Shown piece by piece: positions 31,275-39,850 of a stretch of 64,000 nucleotides of DNA. A program made the translations under genes and the position numbers. The first letter of the stretch is position 1, and every line of letters begins with the position of its first letter. The notes beneath the pieces are model-generated. The model ran no database searches. It saw only the letters and a list, made by a program, of their open reading frames with translations, and was not told where the DNA came from. The stretch spans positions 248,001 to 312,000 of the forward strand of contig NZ_RXFS01000005.1 of assembly GCF_003952185.1 (NCBI RefSeq), read 5' to 3'. This stretch comes from Variovorax sp. 679 (lineage in GTDB: Bacteria; Pseudomonadota; Gammaproteobacteria; Burkholderiales; Burkholderiaceae_C).

Positions 31275-31799
31275 CTAACTCTGTCGCCCCCAGACCATCC
31301 AGACCGCAGTGGCCATGGCGAGATAAGCCGCGTAGGGAACGATGCGCCTGCGCTTCGGCGCGGCGCCGCCATCGGTCTCGACGGCGGACGAAGAGGGGCC
31401 TGAAGAGGCGGGGCCGTGCAGCATCAGTGCAAGCCGGGGAGAGAAGGGCCAGCGCTGCAGCGCAAGCCAGAGCGCGCTGTGAAGTCCGGCCAGCAGGCTG
31501 GCACCGACCCAGATCGGCAACAGCGCGGGCAGGCCGACCCAGAGTCCGAGCGCGCCTGCGAATTTCACGTCGGCCGCTCCCATGTAGCCGATGGCGTAAA
31601 CGAGCAGCAGGAAGCCGAATCCAGCGGCCGCGCCGGTGAGTGCCGTGGTCCAGTCGAGGCCGAAGGGCTGCATCCCGAGGGCAAGTGCCGCCAGCGCCAC
31701 TGCGGCACCGGCAAGCACGAGCCAGTTGGGGACGCGGCGTTGACGGAAGTCATACACGGCGACGAACAGCAACCACAGCAAACACGCCAATCGCATCAC
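31275..31799 (-). CDS. tadV: TadV/CpaA prepilin peptidase
   Basis: This 174-residue A24-type aspartic peptidase has several membrane spans. The two catalytic Asp are visible in VAVYDFRQRRVPNWL and in GYMGAADVKFAGALG (a GAAD form of the GxGD motif). It should cut the Flp prepilins and TadE-like proteins at their Gly sites. It lacks the methyltransferase half, as usual for Tad peptidases. The C-terminus has a Ser-rich insertion before a final span. Confidence 0.9.
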   Translation of the reverse strand: MMRLACLLWLLFVAVYDFRQRRVPNWLVLAGAAVALAALALGMQPFGLDWTTALTGAAAGFGFLLLVYAIGYMGAADVKFAGALGLWVGLPALLPIWVGASLLAGLHSALWLALQRWPFSPRLALMLHGPASSGPSSSAVETDGGAAPKRRRIVPYAAYLAMATAVWMVWGRQS

Positions 31800-31811
31800 T
31801 GGTTCGGATGC

Positions 31812-31997
31812 TCAGGTCGTCGGGACAACCAGCTTGCCGGTGATGTAGGTGAAGATGCCCGAGAGCTTCGAGCCGAGACCGGTGTTGCCGGAGAGAACGG
31901 TGACGATCGCGATGGAGATCAGCCCCGCGATGATCCCGTACTCGATGGCGGTGGCGCCTTCTTCGTCGCGGAGGAAACGGATGATGGAGTTACGCAT
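31812..31997 (-). CDS. flp1: Flp/Fap-type IVb pilin, copy 1
   Basis: This 61-residue prepilin has the leader MRNSIIRFLRDEEG and then ATAIEYGIIAGLISIAIVTV, with cleavage expected after the Gly and the Glu-Tyr pair typical of Flp pilins. It is the probable major subunit. It is a paralogue of the gene at 32095 with 36 consecutive identical residues in the core but GC-rich codons. Confidence 0.93.
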   Translation of the reverse strand: MRNSIIRFLRDEEGATAIEYGIIAGLISIAIVTVLSGNTGLGSKLSGIFTYITGKLVVPTT

Positions 31998-32094
31998 GAT
32001 GGACCTTTCAGAGGGGACAACCGAAAAACGACAGGGGAAATGTTGAAACGTGATTTCGAGAATCGACAGGAAGTTGTGAGAACTAACGTATCGA

Positions 32095-32283
32095 TCAGGT
32101 CATCGAGATGGCGGCCAGCTTGTCCGTGATATAGGTAAAGACACTCGACAACTTGCTGCCGAGGCCGGTATTTCCGGAAAGAACGGTGACGATCGCGATC
32201 GAAATAAGGCCCGCAATAATTCCGTATTCAATTGCGGTTGCGCCTTCTTCATCGTGCAAAAAATGCCGTATTGAGCTATGCAT
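32095..32283 (-). CDS. flp2: Flp/Fap-type IVb pilin, copy 2
   Basis: This 62-residue prepilin begins MHSSIRHFLHDEEG with the same ATAIEYG cleavage site and core as flp1, differing mainly at both ends (tail ITDKLAAISMT). Its codons are clearly more AT-rich (ATT, GCA, GGT, AAA) than flp1 and the surrounding genes. It is the first gene of the Tad cluster; CCCCTTTCAGG upstream gives an AAAGG-type ribosome site on the coding strand. Confidence 0.92.
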   Translation of the reverse strand: MHSSIRHFLHDEEGATAIEYGIIAGLISIAIVTVLSGNTGLGSKLSSVFTYITDKLAAISMT

Positions 32284-32706
32284 GATTTCCCCTTTCAGGA
32301 AGTGTTAACAAAGGCTTGCAAGGTGGATGTTATACAGCGTAACTCCGTGTATCAACAAGACAAACCCGCAAGACTTTCGTCAGGGTGTGCTAGCCAAAAG
32401 AGGTAAAGCAGGATGGCGGCCAGCCTCCTGCCAGCCGAAGCCAGGGAAACCCTTGGCGGCTGGTTAACAGTCTGGAAACGGATTTTTCCCTCTGTGGGCC
32501 ACATGGCGCCTCCCATGAAGGGGGGATGTGACGTTACGCCGCAGGGAACGCGCGGGGCAGGGTTGTTACGGGAACAAATGCGTTACGTGTTACGTAGCAC
32601 AGGCCCCGCAGGGGCAGATGTAACACTCAAGAAAGCCCATTCCCGTGAGCAAAAAGTCACGAGTTTGAGGGGGTGACCTCGCTGCCGGGAGGGCTTCGAC
32701 CGGGCC
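32284..32706. promoter_or_regulatory. Gene-free control region upstream of the Tad cluster
   Basis: This 423-base stretch shows no convincing gene. It is relatively AT-rich next to flp2. It holds six GTTAC/GTAAC pentamers (32339, 32533, 32565, 32582, 32589, 32620), including two back-to-back GTTACGT units at 32582-32595. A hairpin, GCCCC-GCA-GGGGC, lies at 32603-32615. A weak minus-strand sigma-54-like sequence (GGCCGCCATCCTGC, 32421 to 32408) has the right GG-N10-GC spacing but a poor interior. Confidence 0.5.
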
Positions 32707-34230
32707 TCAGCCCAGGATTTCTTCGTGGAAGAGCTTCCAGTCGCTACCCTGGCGTAACCAGTACTGGCGCCGGGAGCGTCCGCTCTTCTCGCCTTCGAAC
32801 ACTTCGCCGAAGGTAACGACCATGGTGTCGTCGCCGTCCCGCCAGTGCAGGTACGACATGTCCTTGAGTTGCACGCGCTTGCCCTGCGCGTATTTCACTT
32901 CGTCGTCGACGATTGAAATTCCCTCGGCTGCTTTTTTATTGCTGATGCGCTGGAAATCGGGCAAATAGAATTTCTTCAATTGCGCTTCATTTCCATTGGC
33001 CCGGGCATCTTTCCAGCCGGTGATAGCACTTGTAATTGACTGTGCTTCTTTTTCTGCCTGCGGTTGCGAAATCCATTGCAGGCTGCGCGCGGTCACCACC
33101 GGGGTGGCGCCAATTTGCACTTTTCGCAAAAGCTGCTTCAGATCCGGGTTTGCCATGACCACGCAGCCGTCGCTTGCCAGCGGTGCCCGGGCGAACTGCT
33201 GCGGCGGAGTGCCGTGCAGCCAGATGCCGCCGCCGGTCTTGCCGCGCCGCACGTCGTACGGGTTGGGGTAGTTGATGGGCAGGGCGCCCGCGCCGTAGAA
33301 GTCCTTCAGCGACTTCGGATCGAGGCTGCTGGTGATGTAGTACACGCCCAGCGGCGTGCGGGCATCGCCTTCGGTGACCTTGTCGGTGCCCGACTTGCCG
33401 ACCGAGATGTAGTAGTCGGCCGTGAGCTTCAGGCCCTTGTCCGAGTTCTCGAACAGGTACAGCCGCGAGCGCGAGGCGTCGACGGCGATCGCGTAGCGGC
33501 TGCGGGTGGACAGCGCCAGGAACTGCGACGGCACGGTGTTGGCCGGCGGGCGTTCGCGCAGGGCCTGCAGGCGGCGCTTCGATTCCTCGTGCAGTTCGGC
33601 CATGGCCGGGTTGCCGCGCATCTTCGCGATGCTGGCGGAGTCGGGCAGGGCATTCGACGGCGGCAGCTGCGCCGCGAGCAGGTCGCCGTAGACGAGCTGT
33701 GCGAGCTGGAAGTTCGGGTAGTCGCGCACCAGGTCGCGCGCCTTGGCCAGCGCGGGGCGGGTCTGGCCGCGGCCGAACATCTCATAGACCGCGATCAGGC
33801 GTGCTTCGGCGTTGCTGGCTTCCTGGATGGCGCCCGCCGATGCGGGCTTGCGCGTGGCTCGTGCCGCCGTCGCGGCTGTGGCCGAAGTCGCTGCTGCCGC
33901 GGCGACTGCCGTCCGGGCTTCCACTGCGCCCTTCTTGCTTCGGGCCCCGCGGGCTTCCTTGGCGGAGGAAGAGCGGCCGGTCGTGCCGGCTCGTGCCGTG
34001 GAGCGGCCGTTGCTTGCCGCGGCCTTGACCTTGGTCTTTTCCTTGTGGGCGCCGCTGCTGCTCGTCTTGGCGCTGCCCGGCTTGCCGGTGCCATTGTTCG
34101 ATGCCAGCGCGGCACCGGGCGCCGCGAGCATCAGCGCCGACGCGGTCATCAGCGCCACGAGCAATTGCTGCCCGCCACGCAGGCGGAACGGGGGATTCTG
34201 GAGCCGGCCCTGCCGGACGATGTCTGCCAC
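32707..34230 (-). CDS. L,D-transpeptidase with C-terminal NTF2-like domain
   Basis: This protein of about 507 residues has an N-terminal membrane/signal segment, then an Ala/Ser/Lys-rich linker. An alpha-helical region follows (AEARLIAVYEMFGRGQTRPALAK). The YkuD catalytic domain has HGTPPQQFARAPLASDGCVV, with the catalytic His and Cys. The C-terminal domain of about 110 residues (AITGWKDARANGNEAQLKKFY to the end) is NTF2-like, as in Cds6-type transpeptidases. It should cross-link peptidoglycan or attach proteins to it. The start GTG at 34230 overlaps the previous stop by one base (TAGTG); ATG at 34263 is possible. Confidence 0.85.
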   Translation of the reverse strand: MADIVRQGRLQNPPFRLRGGQQLLVALMTASALMLAAPGAALASNNGTGKPGSAKTSSSGAHKEKTKVKAAASNGRSTARAGTTGRSSSAKEARGARSKKGAVEARTAVAAAAATSATAATAARATRKPASAGAIQEASNAEARLIAVYEMFGRGQTRPALAKARDLVRDYPNFQLAQLVYGDLLAAQLPPSNALPDSASIAKMRGNPAMAELHEESKRRLQALRERPPANTVPSQFLALSTRSRYAIAVDASRSRLYLFENSDKGLKLTADYYISVGKSGTDKVTEGDARTPLGVYYITSSLDPKSLKDFYGAGALPINYPNPYDVRRGKTGGGIWLHGTPPQQFARAPLASDGCVVMANPDLKQLLRKVQIGATPVVTARSLQWISQPQAEKEAQSITSAITGWKDARANGNEAQLKKFYLPDFQRISNKKAAEGISIVDDEVKYAQGKRVQLKDMSYLHWRDGDDTMVVTFGEVFEGEKSGRSRRQYWLRQGSDWKLFHEEILG

Positions 34231-35321
34231 TAGCCGCCGACGCTTTCCTTGCGAATGTGCCATTGATTGCCGGAGCGCTGCAGGTCCAGCGTCTTGCGGC
34301 TCGAAACGTTGAGGTTGTCCGCGCGGTAGATCTGGCGGAACTTGGCCGTCGCGTTCTGGCCATCGACCTTGATCGCGAGGTTCTCGATGTTCACGCTGAT
34401 GCTCGACTTGCCGACGATGCGCGCGCGGCGGTCTTCTTCCCAGCTCTTGCGGCTCTGGCCGCCGGCGGGTGCGAAGTCGGAGCCGTAGGCCGCGAGGTAG
34501 CGGTCCATGTCCTGGCTGGCCCAGGCCGAAGCCCAGGCGCGCACGGCCGATTCGACTTCTGCGTTGGCAGCCGTGCTGGCCGCCGGTGCCGGGGCGGGCG
34601 CGGGAGCAGGGGCTGCTTCCGGCGCCTTGGGCGCCGCGGCCACCGGAGCCGGTGCGGCCGCGACCTTGGCGGGCGGCGGTGGCGCGGCGGGTGCGGGAGC
34701 CGGGGTTGCCTTGGCGGCCGGAGCGGGCACCGGAGCAGCGGAGGCGATCAGCGCCGTCGGCTTGCCGCCGGGCGGCGTCGGCGTGAAGAGCGTGCGGATC
34801 ACCGCCAGCTTCGGCTGCACGGCCGTGTTGTTCTGGTCGAGCTGCAGCGCCTTGCTGTAGGCCTGGCTGGCCAGCCGCGCATACACGTCGCCGAGGTTTT
34901 CCTGGGCGGTGGCGTAGCTGGGGTTGGTGCGGATCGCGCTCTCGAGCGCGCTGCGCGCCTTGTCGAACTGGTTCTGGCTCGCGTAGATCACCGCGAGGTT
35001 GTTGTACGGCTCGGGCAGCTCGGGCGCGTCGAGCGTGAGCTGCGTGAAGGCGGCGATGGCTTCGTTGCGCTTGCCGGTGTCGAGCTGGATCACGCCCTTG
35101 AGGAAGCGCATCTGCGGATCGCGCGGCTTGTCCTTCAGGAAGGCTTCGGCCTTCGTCATGGCCTCGTCGAGCTTGCCGGCCTGCATGAGCTTGTCGACTT
35201 CCTCGTGCTCGATGGCGGCCAGCGCGGGAAGCGCGACGCCACAGGTGGCCGCGGCCAGGAGCAGGGCGCGCACGGTGGGAGAGAAGCTGAAACGGGCGCG
35301 TGGCCTGGGGCTCTTGGGCAT
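34230..35321 (-). CDS. TPR protein with C-terminal NTF2-like domain
   Basis: This 363-residue exported protein has a signal peptide (about residues 14-36, ending LPALA), and TPR helices (LMQAGKLDEAMTKAEAFLKDKP, EPYNNLAVIYASQNQFDKARSALESAI). A long Ala/Pro linker follows, then an NTF2-like domain (VESAVRAWASAWASQDMDRYLAAYG). The last domain matches in design the one at the end of the adjacent L,D-transpeptidase. The genes overlap by one base, so the proteins probably act together at the cell wall. Confidence 0.82.
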   Translation of the reverse strand: MPKSPRPRARFSFSPTVRALLLAAATCGVALPALAAIEHEEVDKLMQAGKLDEAMTKAEAFLKDKPRDPQMRFLKGVIQLDTGKRNEAIAAFTQLTLDAPELPEPYNNLAVIYASQNQFDKARSALESAIRTNPSYATAQENLGDVYARLASQAYSKALQLDQNNTAVQPKLAVIRTLFTPTPPGGKPTALIASAAPVPAPAAKATPAPAPAAPPPPAKVAAAPAPVAAAPKAPEAAPAPAPAPAPAASTAANAEVESAVRAWASAWASQDMDRYLAAYGSDFAPAGGQSRKSWEEDRRARIVGKSSISVNIENLAIKVDGQNATAKFRQIYRADNLNVSSRKTLDLQRSGNQWHIRKESVGG

Positions 35322-35479
35322 TGCGGACAAGACCTCGTAGGGGTGGGTGATGCGGCAGGGATTGTAAGTGGGGCGGGTAACCCCCCGATACAGGGATGAC
35401 GGGGCTTTCGCGGGCTTTAGGCTTGCCTGCAACGCCGCTCGGCGCCCCGCGCCGGCCGGCCCCGCAGTACAGTGCCGCC

Positions 35480-36442
35480 GTGGACCGCCTCCAAAGCATT
35501 GAAACTTTCGTTCGCGTCGCGCAGACCCAGAGCTTCGCCGAAGCCGCCCGGCAGCTGCGCGTGGCCAATTCGGTCGTCACCACGCGGGTCAAGCAGCTCG
35601 AGGAGTTCCTGGGCGCGCCGCTGTTCCACCGCAGTACGCGCGTGGTCCGGCTCAGCGACATGGGCCAGGCCTTCCTGCGCGACTGCACCGAGCTGGTGGT
35701 GCGCGCCGACAGCATCGTCGACCAGATGCGCGAGGCGCGCGGCACGCCCTCGGGCACGCTGCGCGTGCATGCGCTGACCGGCATGGTGCTGGGCCGCTTC
35801 GCTTCGCTGTTGCGCGAGTTCCAGACGACCTACCCCGACATCCACCTCGAGCTGATCGTGAGCGACGCGGTGGCCGATCCGGTGAAGGCCGGCGTCGACT
35901 GCGCACTGCAGATCTTTCCCGCGGCCTCGCAGGAGCTGGTGTCGAGACCGCTCTTTCCTGTGCGGCGCGTGCTCTGCGCCACGCCGGCCTACCTGAAGGC
36001 GCACGGCACGCCAAGCACGCCGCGCGAACTGCACCGGCACAAGCTGGGCCTCTACTCGGGCTACCCCACGCGCGACCGCTGGACTTTCCACCACCAGGGC
36101 GAGCAGACCACCATCTACCTGGCGGCGGCGCTGCTGACCAACAGCGTGCACCTGCTGCGCGAATATGCGCTGGAGCATGCGGGCATCGTCTGCCTGCCCA
36201 CGCTGGTGGCGGGCGACGCCATCGCGCGGGGCGAACTCAGCGTGGTGCTGGCCGATCACCAGCTGTCGTCGTTCTCGCTGAGCGCGGTGTATGCGGGCAC
36301 CTCGCGCAATGCGCTGAAGCTGCGCCTGTTCATCGAGCACATCGCGACCCGCTTCACGCGCGTGCCGCCGTGGGATGCGACGCTGATCGAGCGCGGCCTG
36401 ATCCCCGCCGAACTCATCGAGTTCAGCCGCTCGAGCGGTTGA
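35480..36442 (+). CDS. LysR-type regulator, likely of the hydroquinone genes
   Basis: This 320-residue LysR protein has an N-terminal helix-turn-helix (TFVRVAQTQSFAEAARQLRVA, NSVVTTRVKQLEEFLGAPLF) and a substrate domain. GTG at 35480 was chosen because it places the HTH at the usual distance from the N-terminus; a longer ATG form adds 28 unlikely residues. It lies upstream of, and in the same direction as, the hydroquinone dioxygenase genes. A dyad at 36602 may be its site. PnpR-like activity is inferred from context. Confidence 0.82.
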   Translation: MDRLQSIETFVRVAQTQSFAEAARQLRVANSVVTTRVKQLEEFLGAPLFHRSTRVVRLSDMGQAFLRDCTELVVRADSIVDQMREARGTPSGTLRVHALTGMVLGRFASLLREFQTTYPDIHLELIVSDAVADPVKAGVDCALQIFPAASQELVSRPLFPVRRVLCATPAYLKAHGTPSTPRELHRHKLGLYSGYPTRDRWTFHHQGEQTTIYLAAALLTNSVHLLREYALEHAGIVCLPTLVAGDAIARGELSVVLADHQLSSFSLSAVYAGTSRNALKLRLFIEHIATRFTRVPPWDATLIERGLIPAELIEFSRSSG

Positions 36443-36451
36443 AATGAATAC

Positions 36452-36541
36452 TCCCCCAGGCTTCGCGCACTTCGTGTCGCTTCTCCAACCCCCTCGCCGG
36501 GGGCGACGCCTGCGGCCCGGCAAAGCCGGTTCCGCGGCGTC
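36452..36541 (-). repeat. REP-like intergenic element, copy 4 (inverted)
   Basis: Reverse-complement copy of the element at 3714 and 18021. The CCCCCAGGCTTCGCGCACTT end is nearest the stop codon of the LysR gene, 10 bases away, and the CCGGCAAAGCCGG hairpin is at the far end. Confidence 0.88.
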
Positions 36542-36601
36542 TCGCGAACAAGCTCGATGGCGTGCTCGTGGTGAGCAGGTCGAACAGGGGTAAACCCCAG
36601 C

Positions 36602-36626
36602 GATTATTCGGAAGCTCCGAATAATC
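36602..36626. promoter_or_regulatory. 11-bp perfect dyad, likely LysR operator
   Basis: GATTATTCGGA-AGC-TCCGAATAATC is a perfect inverted repeat 70 bases before the hydroquinone dioxygenase start. The interior ATTCGGAAGCTCCGAAT has a T-N11-A core, the usual LysR pattern. Confidence 0.7.
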
Positions 36627-36696
36627 CTCTTCCAAACTGGTCCCTACCGGCGCAGTCGCTTGGCTCCTAGAGTTCGCTCATCCAAGGAGACAAGCC

Positions 36697-37221
36697 ATGC
36701 CAGCCACCAATTCCAGCGCAACCTACAAGACCCGCTTCGGTTCCCTCAAGCACTTCGAGAAGGGCCACGTCGAGCCCATCGACGACGACGTTCGCCACTA
36801 CGCGTTCTCCAACTGCTTCGAGATCGCCAGCATCAGCAAGCCCTACGAGAAGGTCGTGTTCGGCCAGAACCAGATCTACGTGCTGGAGACGCTGCGCGCC
36901 GAAGGCACTTCGCCCTGGTACACCTGCGCGCACGACGAGTTCGCGCTCGTGATGGACGGCGACGTCGAAGTGCACCTCGTGCAGCTCGACGACAGCCAGA
37001 CGGTGGCCGACAAGGAAAAGAACGGCGCCGTGCTCGTGAAGGGCGAGCCTAAGGGCAAGAAGATGGGCTGGATGAAGCTCTCCCGCGGCCACCAGGGCCT
37101 GCTGCCGAAGAACACCGCCTACCAGTTCCGCGCCGCAGGCGAGCCCGGTGTGATTGTTCTCCAGAGCTGCAAGGGCGATCTCTCGGTGGAAAAGTGGGCC
37201 GACATCTGCCAATCGCACTGA
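36697..37221 (+). CDS. Hydroquinone 1,2-dioxygenase small subunit
   Basis: This 174-residue cupin-like protein directly precedes the large subunit. Size and order match the HapC/PnpC and HapD/PnpD pairs of type II hydroquinone dioxygenases. Sequence blocks include RHYAFSNCFEIASISKPYEK, WYTCAHDEFALVMDGDVEVHL and SRGHQGLLPKNTAYQFRA, the last two typical of a cupin fold. The small subunit supports the active site carried by its partner. AAGGAGA precedes the ATG. The assignment leans on the very strong match of the neighbour. Confidence 0.85.
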   Translation: MPATNSSATYKTRFGSLKHFEKGHVEPIDDDVRHYAFSNCFEIASISKPYEKVVFGQNQIYVLETLRAEGTSPWYTCAHDEFALVMDGDVEVHLVQLDDSQTVADKEKNGAVLVKGEPKGKKMGWMKLSRGHQGLLPKNTAYQFRAAGEPGVIVLQSCKGDLSVEKWADICQSH

Positions 37222-37246
37222 GCGCATCGAACACAGGAGCCACACC

Positions 37247-38254
37247 ATGAACGCACCCGCAGAACTCGCCAAGGTGATCGCGTCGCAGCCCGACGCCACG
37301 CTCGGCTACAAGGACTTCACGCTCGGCAGCTTCAGCTTCCATCGCGACGAATACTTCGTGCACATCGGCTGGAAGACCCGTGATGGCCGCCCCATGAGCC
37401 ACACCATGGACGCCGGCAGCTACCTGCGTGCACTGATGCGCGACGTGGCCTGGGGCTTCTTCTACGGCTGGGTCAACTTCGACGACGTGTTCGGCACCGT
37501 CAACCACTACGAGTCGGTCGACCTGTATGCAGGCAGCTTCAACGGCACCATGAAGGACGCCGGCATCGACCTGCTCGAGAACTTCCCGACCGCCCAGATC
37601 CGCGCCACCTTCGAGGCCATGCTCGACGACTGGACCAACGAGAGCTTCGACCCCTTCGCCGCGCCGCAGGAAACCGGCTCGCCCTACGGCCGCAAGAATG
37701 GCAACAACACCGCCAAGATCACGAGGGCGCGCGAGCTCGCCAAGCGCTGCGTGGGCCTGAAGGGCGACCTCGACCTGCGCAGCGACGAGCGCGGCGCGCC
37801 CGTCAACCGCGCCTTCGCCGACGTGCCGCAGGGCCAGCCCGAGCTGCACCCCGAGCCCGGCTTCGAGAACGAGGTGCACGCCTTCAATCTCTTCGGCTTC
37901 CTGAGCCGCTCGCAGGTCACGTGGAACCCGAGCTTCACCTCGGTGGTGAAGCACAGCTACATGTGCCCGACGACCGAGGAGCACATCCTGCCGATCATCC
38001 ACGGCAACGACCGCGTCGAGTGGTTCTTCCAGATGACCGACGAGATCCACTGGGACTGCGGCGACAAGAACACCGGCAGGCCCATGGCCCGCGTGGTCAT
38101 GAAGGCCGGCGATATGGCCGCCATGCCTGCCTACTGCCGCCACCAGGGCTTCAGCCCCAAGCGCTCGATGCTGCTGGTGTGGGAGAACGGCTCGCCGAGC
38201 CTGGTGTACGAGATCCAGAAGGGCGAGAGCCCGGAGATCCCGGTCCAGTTCTGA
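37247..38254 (+). CDS. Hydroquinone 1,2-dioxygenase large subunit
   Basis: This 335-residue protein cleaves hydroquinone to 4-hydroxymuconic semialdehyde. The predicted Fe(II) ligands His252, Asn254 and Glu258 lie in IIHGNDRVEWFF and His299 in YCRHQGF. The spacing is identical to that recalled for PnpD (256, 258, 262, 303). The start has ACAGGAG upstream. It belongs to the unit running from 36697, probably through the LIV transporter genes. Confidence 0.92.
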   Translation: MNAPAELAKVIASQPDATLGYKDFTLGSFSFHRDEYFVHIGWKTRDGRPMSHTMDAGSYLRALMRDVAWGFFYGWVNFDDVFGTVNHYESVDLYAGSFNGTMKDAGIDLLENFPTAQIRATFEAMLDDWTNESFDPFAAPQETGSPYGRKNGNNTAKITRARELAKRCVGLKGDLDLRSDERGAPVNRAFADVPQGQPELHPEPGFENEVHAFNLFGFLSRSQVTWNPSFTSVVKHSYMCPTTEEHILPIIHGNDRVEWFFQMTDEIHWDCGDKNTGRPMARVVMKAGDMAAMPAYCRHQGFSPKRSMLLVWENGSPSLVYEIQKGESPEIPVQF

Positions 38255-38323
38255 CTGGTCTTCCTCTCTTTCCCCGCCGCCTATTCATCCAACTCTCCCC
38301 GCATGGGGAGGGAGAGGAAACTC

Positions 38324-39802
38324 ATGCCTGCTTCCGCCATCCGCCACCAGCTCTTCATCGACGGCCGCTTCGTCGACGCCGAATCCGGCGAGACCCTCGC
38401 CACGCTGAATCCGCACGACAACACGCCCATCGTCGATGTTGCGCTCGCGGGCAAGGCCGACGTCGACAAGGCCGTGGCCGCGGCGAAGCGCGCGTTTCCC
38501 AAGTGGAGCCGCATGGCCGCCGCAGACCGGGGCCGCATCCTGCTGAAGCTCGCCGACCTCATCGAAGCCAACGCCGAAGAACTCGCGCGCCTCGAATCGC
38601 TGGACACCGGCCACCCGATCCGCGATTCGCGCCGGCTCGACGTGCCGCGCACGGCCGCGTGCTTCCGCTACTTCGGCGGCATGGCCGACAAGTTCCAGGG
38701 CGAGACCATCCCTGTGGAAGAGGGCTTTCTCAACTACACGCTGCGCGAGCCCGTCGGCATCGTCGGCCAGGTGGTGCCGTGGAACTTCCCGCTGATGTTC
38801 ACCAGCTGGAAGATGGCGCCCGCGCTCGCAGCCGGCAACTGCATCGTGATGAAGCCCGCGGAGATCACGCCGCTGAGTTCGCTGCGCATCGCCGAGCTGA
38901 TGGCCGAGGCCGGCCTGCCGCCCGGCGTGGTCAACATGCTGCCGGGGCTGGGCAGCGTGGCGGGCCAGTACATCGCGGAGCATCCGGAGATCGCGAAGAT
39001 CGCCTTCACCGGCAGCACCGCCACAGGCCGGCGCATCGTGCAGGCCAGCGCGGGCAACCTGAAGAAGGTGCAGCTCGAACTCGGCGGCAAGGGGCCGAAC
39101 ATCGTGTTCGAAGACGCGAACCTGCAGGCCGCCGTCAACGGCAGCGCGTGGGCCATCTTCCACAACCAGGGGCAGGCCTGCATCGCGGGCTCGCGGTTGA
39201 TGCTGCACGAGAGGATCGCCGACGAATTCCTCGACCAATTCATCCCGCTCGCCAAGTCGATCCGCCTCGGCAACCCGCTGGACGACGCGACGGAGATGGG
39301 GCCGCTCACCAGCGCGCAGCACCGCGAGCGCGTGTTGAGCTACGTGGACGTGGCGCAGGGCGAGGGCGGCGAACTGCTCGCAGGCGGCAAGTCGCCAGAC
39401 GGCGATCTTGCGAAGGGCTGCTACGTCGAACCCACCGTGATGCGCGCGAAGTCGTACAAGGACCGCGTCGCGCAGGAAGAAGTGTTCGGCCCCTTCGTCA
39501 CCGTGCTCACCTTCAAGTCCGACGAAGAGGCGATGCAGATCGCCAACGGCACCGACTACGGCCTCGGCAGCGGCCTGTGGACCCGCGACCTGCAGCGCGC
39601 CCACAAGGTCGCGCGCGACCTGCACGCGGGCATGGTCTGGATCAACAGCTACAAGCGCGTGAACCCCGGCTCGCCCTTTGGCGGCGTCGGCCAGAGCGGC
39701 TACGGCCGCGAGATGGGCTTCGACGCGATGCGCGAATACACGCAGGTGAAGAGCGTGTGGGTGAACGTCGACGCACAGATACCGCCGCACTTCGTGCGCT
39801 GA
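38324..39802 (+). CDS. Aldehyde dehydrogenase, likely 4-hydroxymuconic-semialdehyde dehydrogenase
   Basis: This 492-residue NAD(P)-dependent aldehyde dehydrogenase has the catalytic Cys286 in GQACIAGSR and the general base Glu252 in LELGGKGPN. PWNFPLMFTSWKMAPALAAGN forms part of the cofactor pocket. It follows the hydroquinone dioxygenase subunits, the same order as hapE/pnpE, so it should oxidise the ring-cleavage product toward maleylacetate. The second ATG, at 38324, was chosen because GGAGAGG precedes it. Substrate is by context. Confidence 0.88.
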   Translation: MPASAIRHQLFIDGRFVDAESGETLATLNPHDNTPIVDVALAGKADVDKAVAAAKRAFPKWSRMAAADRGRILLKLADLIEANAEELARLESLDTGHPIRDSRRLDVPRTAACFRYFGGMADKFQGETIPVEEGFLNYTLREPVGIVGQVVPWNFPLMFTSWKMAPALAAGNCIVMKPAEITPLSSLRIAELMAEAGLPPGVVNMLPGLGSVAGQYIAEHPEIAKIAFTGSTATGRRIVQASAGNLKKVQLELGGKGPNIVFEDANLQAAVNGSAWAIFHNQGQACIAGSRLMLHERIADEFLDQFIPLAKSIRLGNPLDDATEMGPLTSAQHRERVLSYVDVAQGEGGELLAGGKSPDGDLAKGCYVEPTVMRAKSYKDRVAQEEVFGPFVTVLTFKSDEEAMQIANGTDYGLGSGLWTRDLQRAHKVARDLHAGMVWINSYKRVNPGSPFGGVGQSGYGREMGFDAMREYTQVKSVWVNVDAQIPPHFVR

Positions 39803-39850
39803 CGAAGCGGGCACTCGAAGAGCAAAAGAAAGAACGAGGAGACAGAAGAG

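Noticed and set aside
32368-32382. Possible minus-strand sigma-54 site TGACGAA-N4-TTGC before flp2
   Set aside because: The essential GG at -24 is missing; a weaker but better spaced candidate is at 32408-32421.
32413-32676. 87-codon plus-strand frame upstream of flp2
   Set aside because: No ribosome site, no recognisable motif, and it lies over regulatory-looking boxes and a hairpin.
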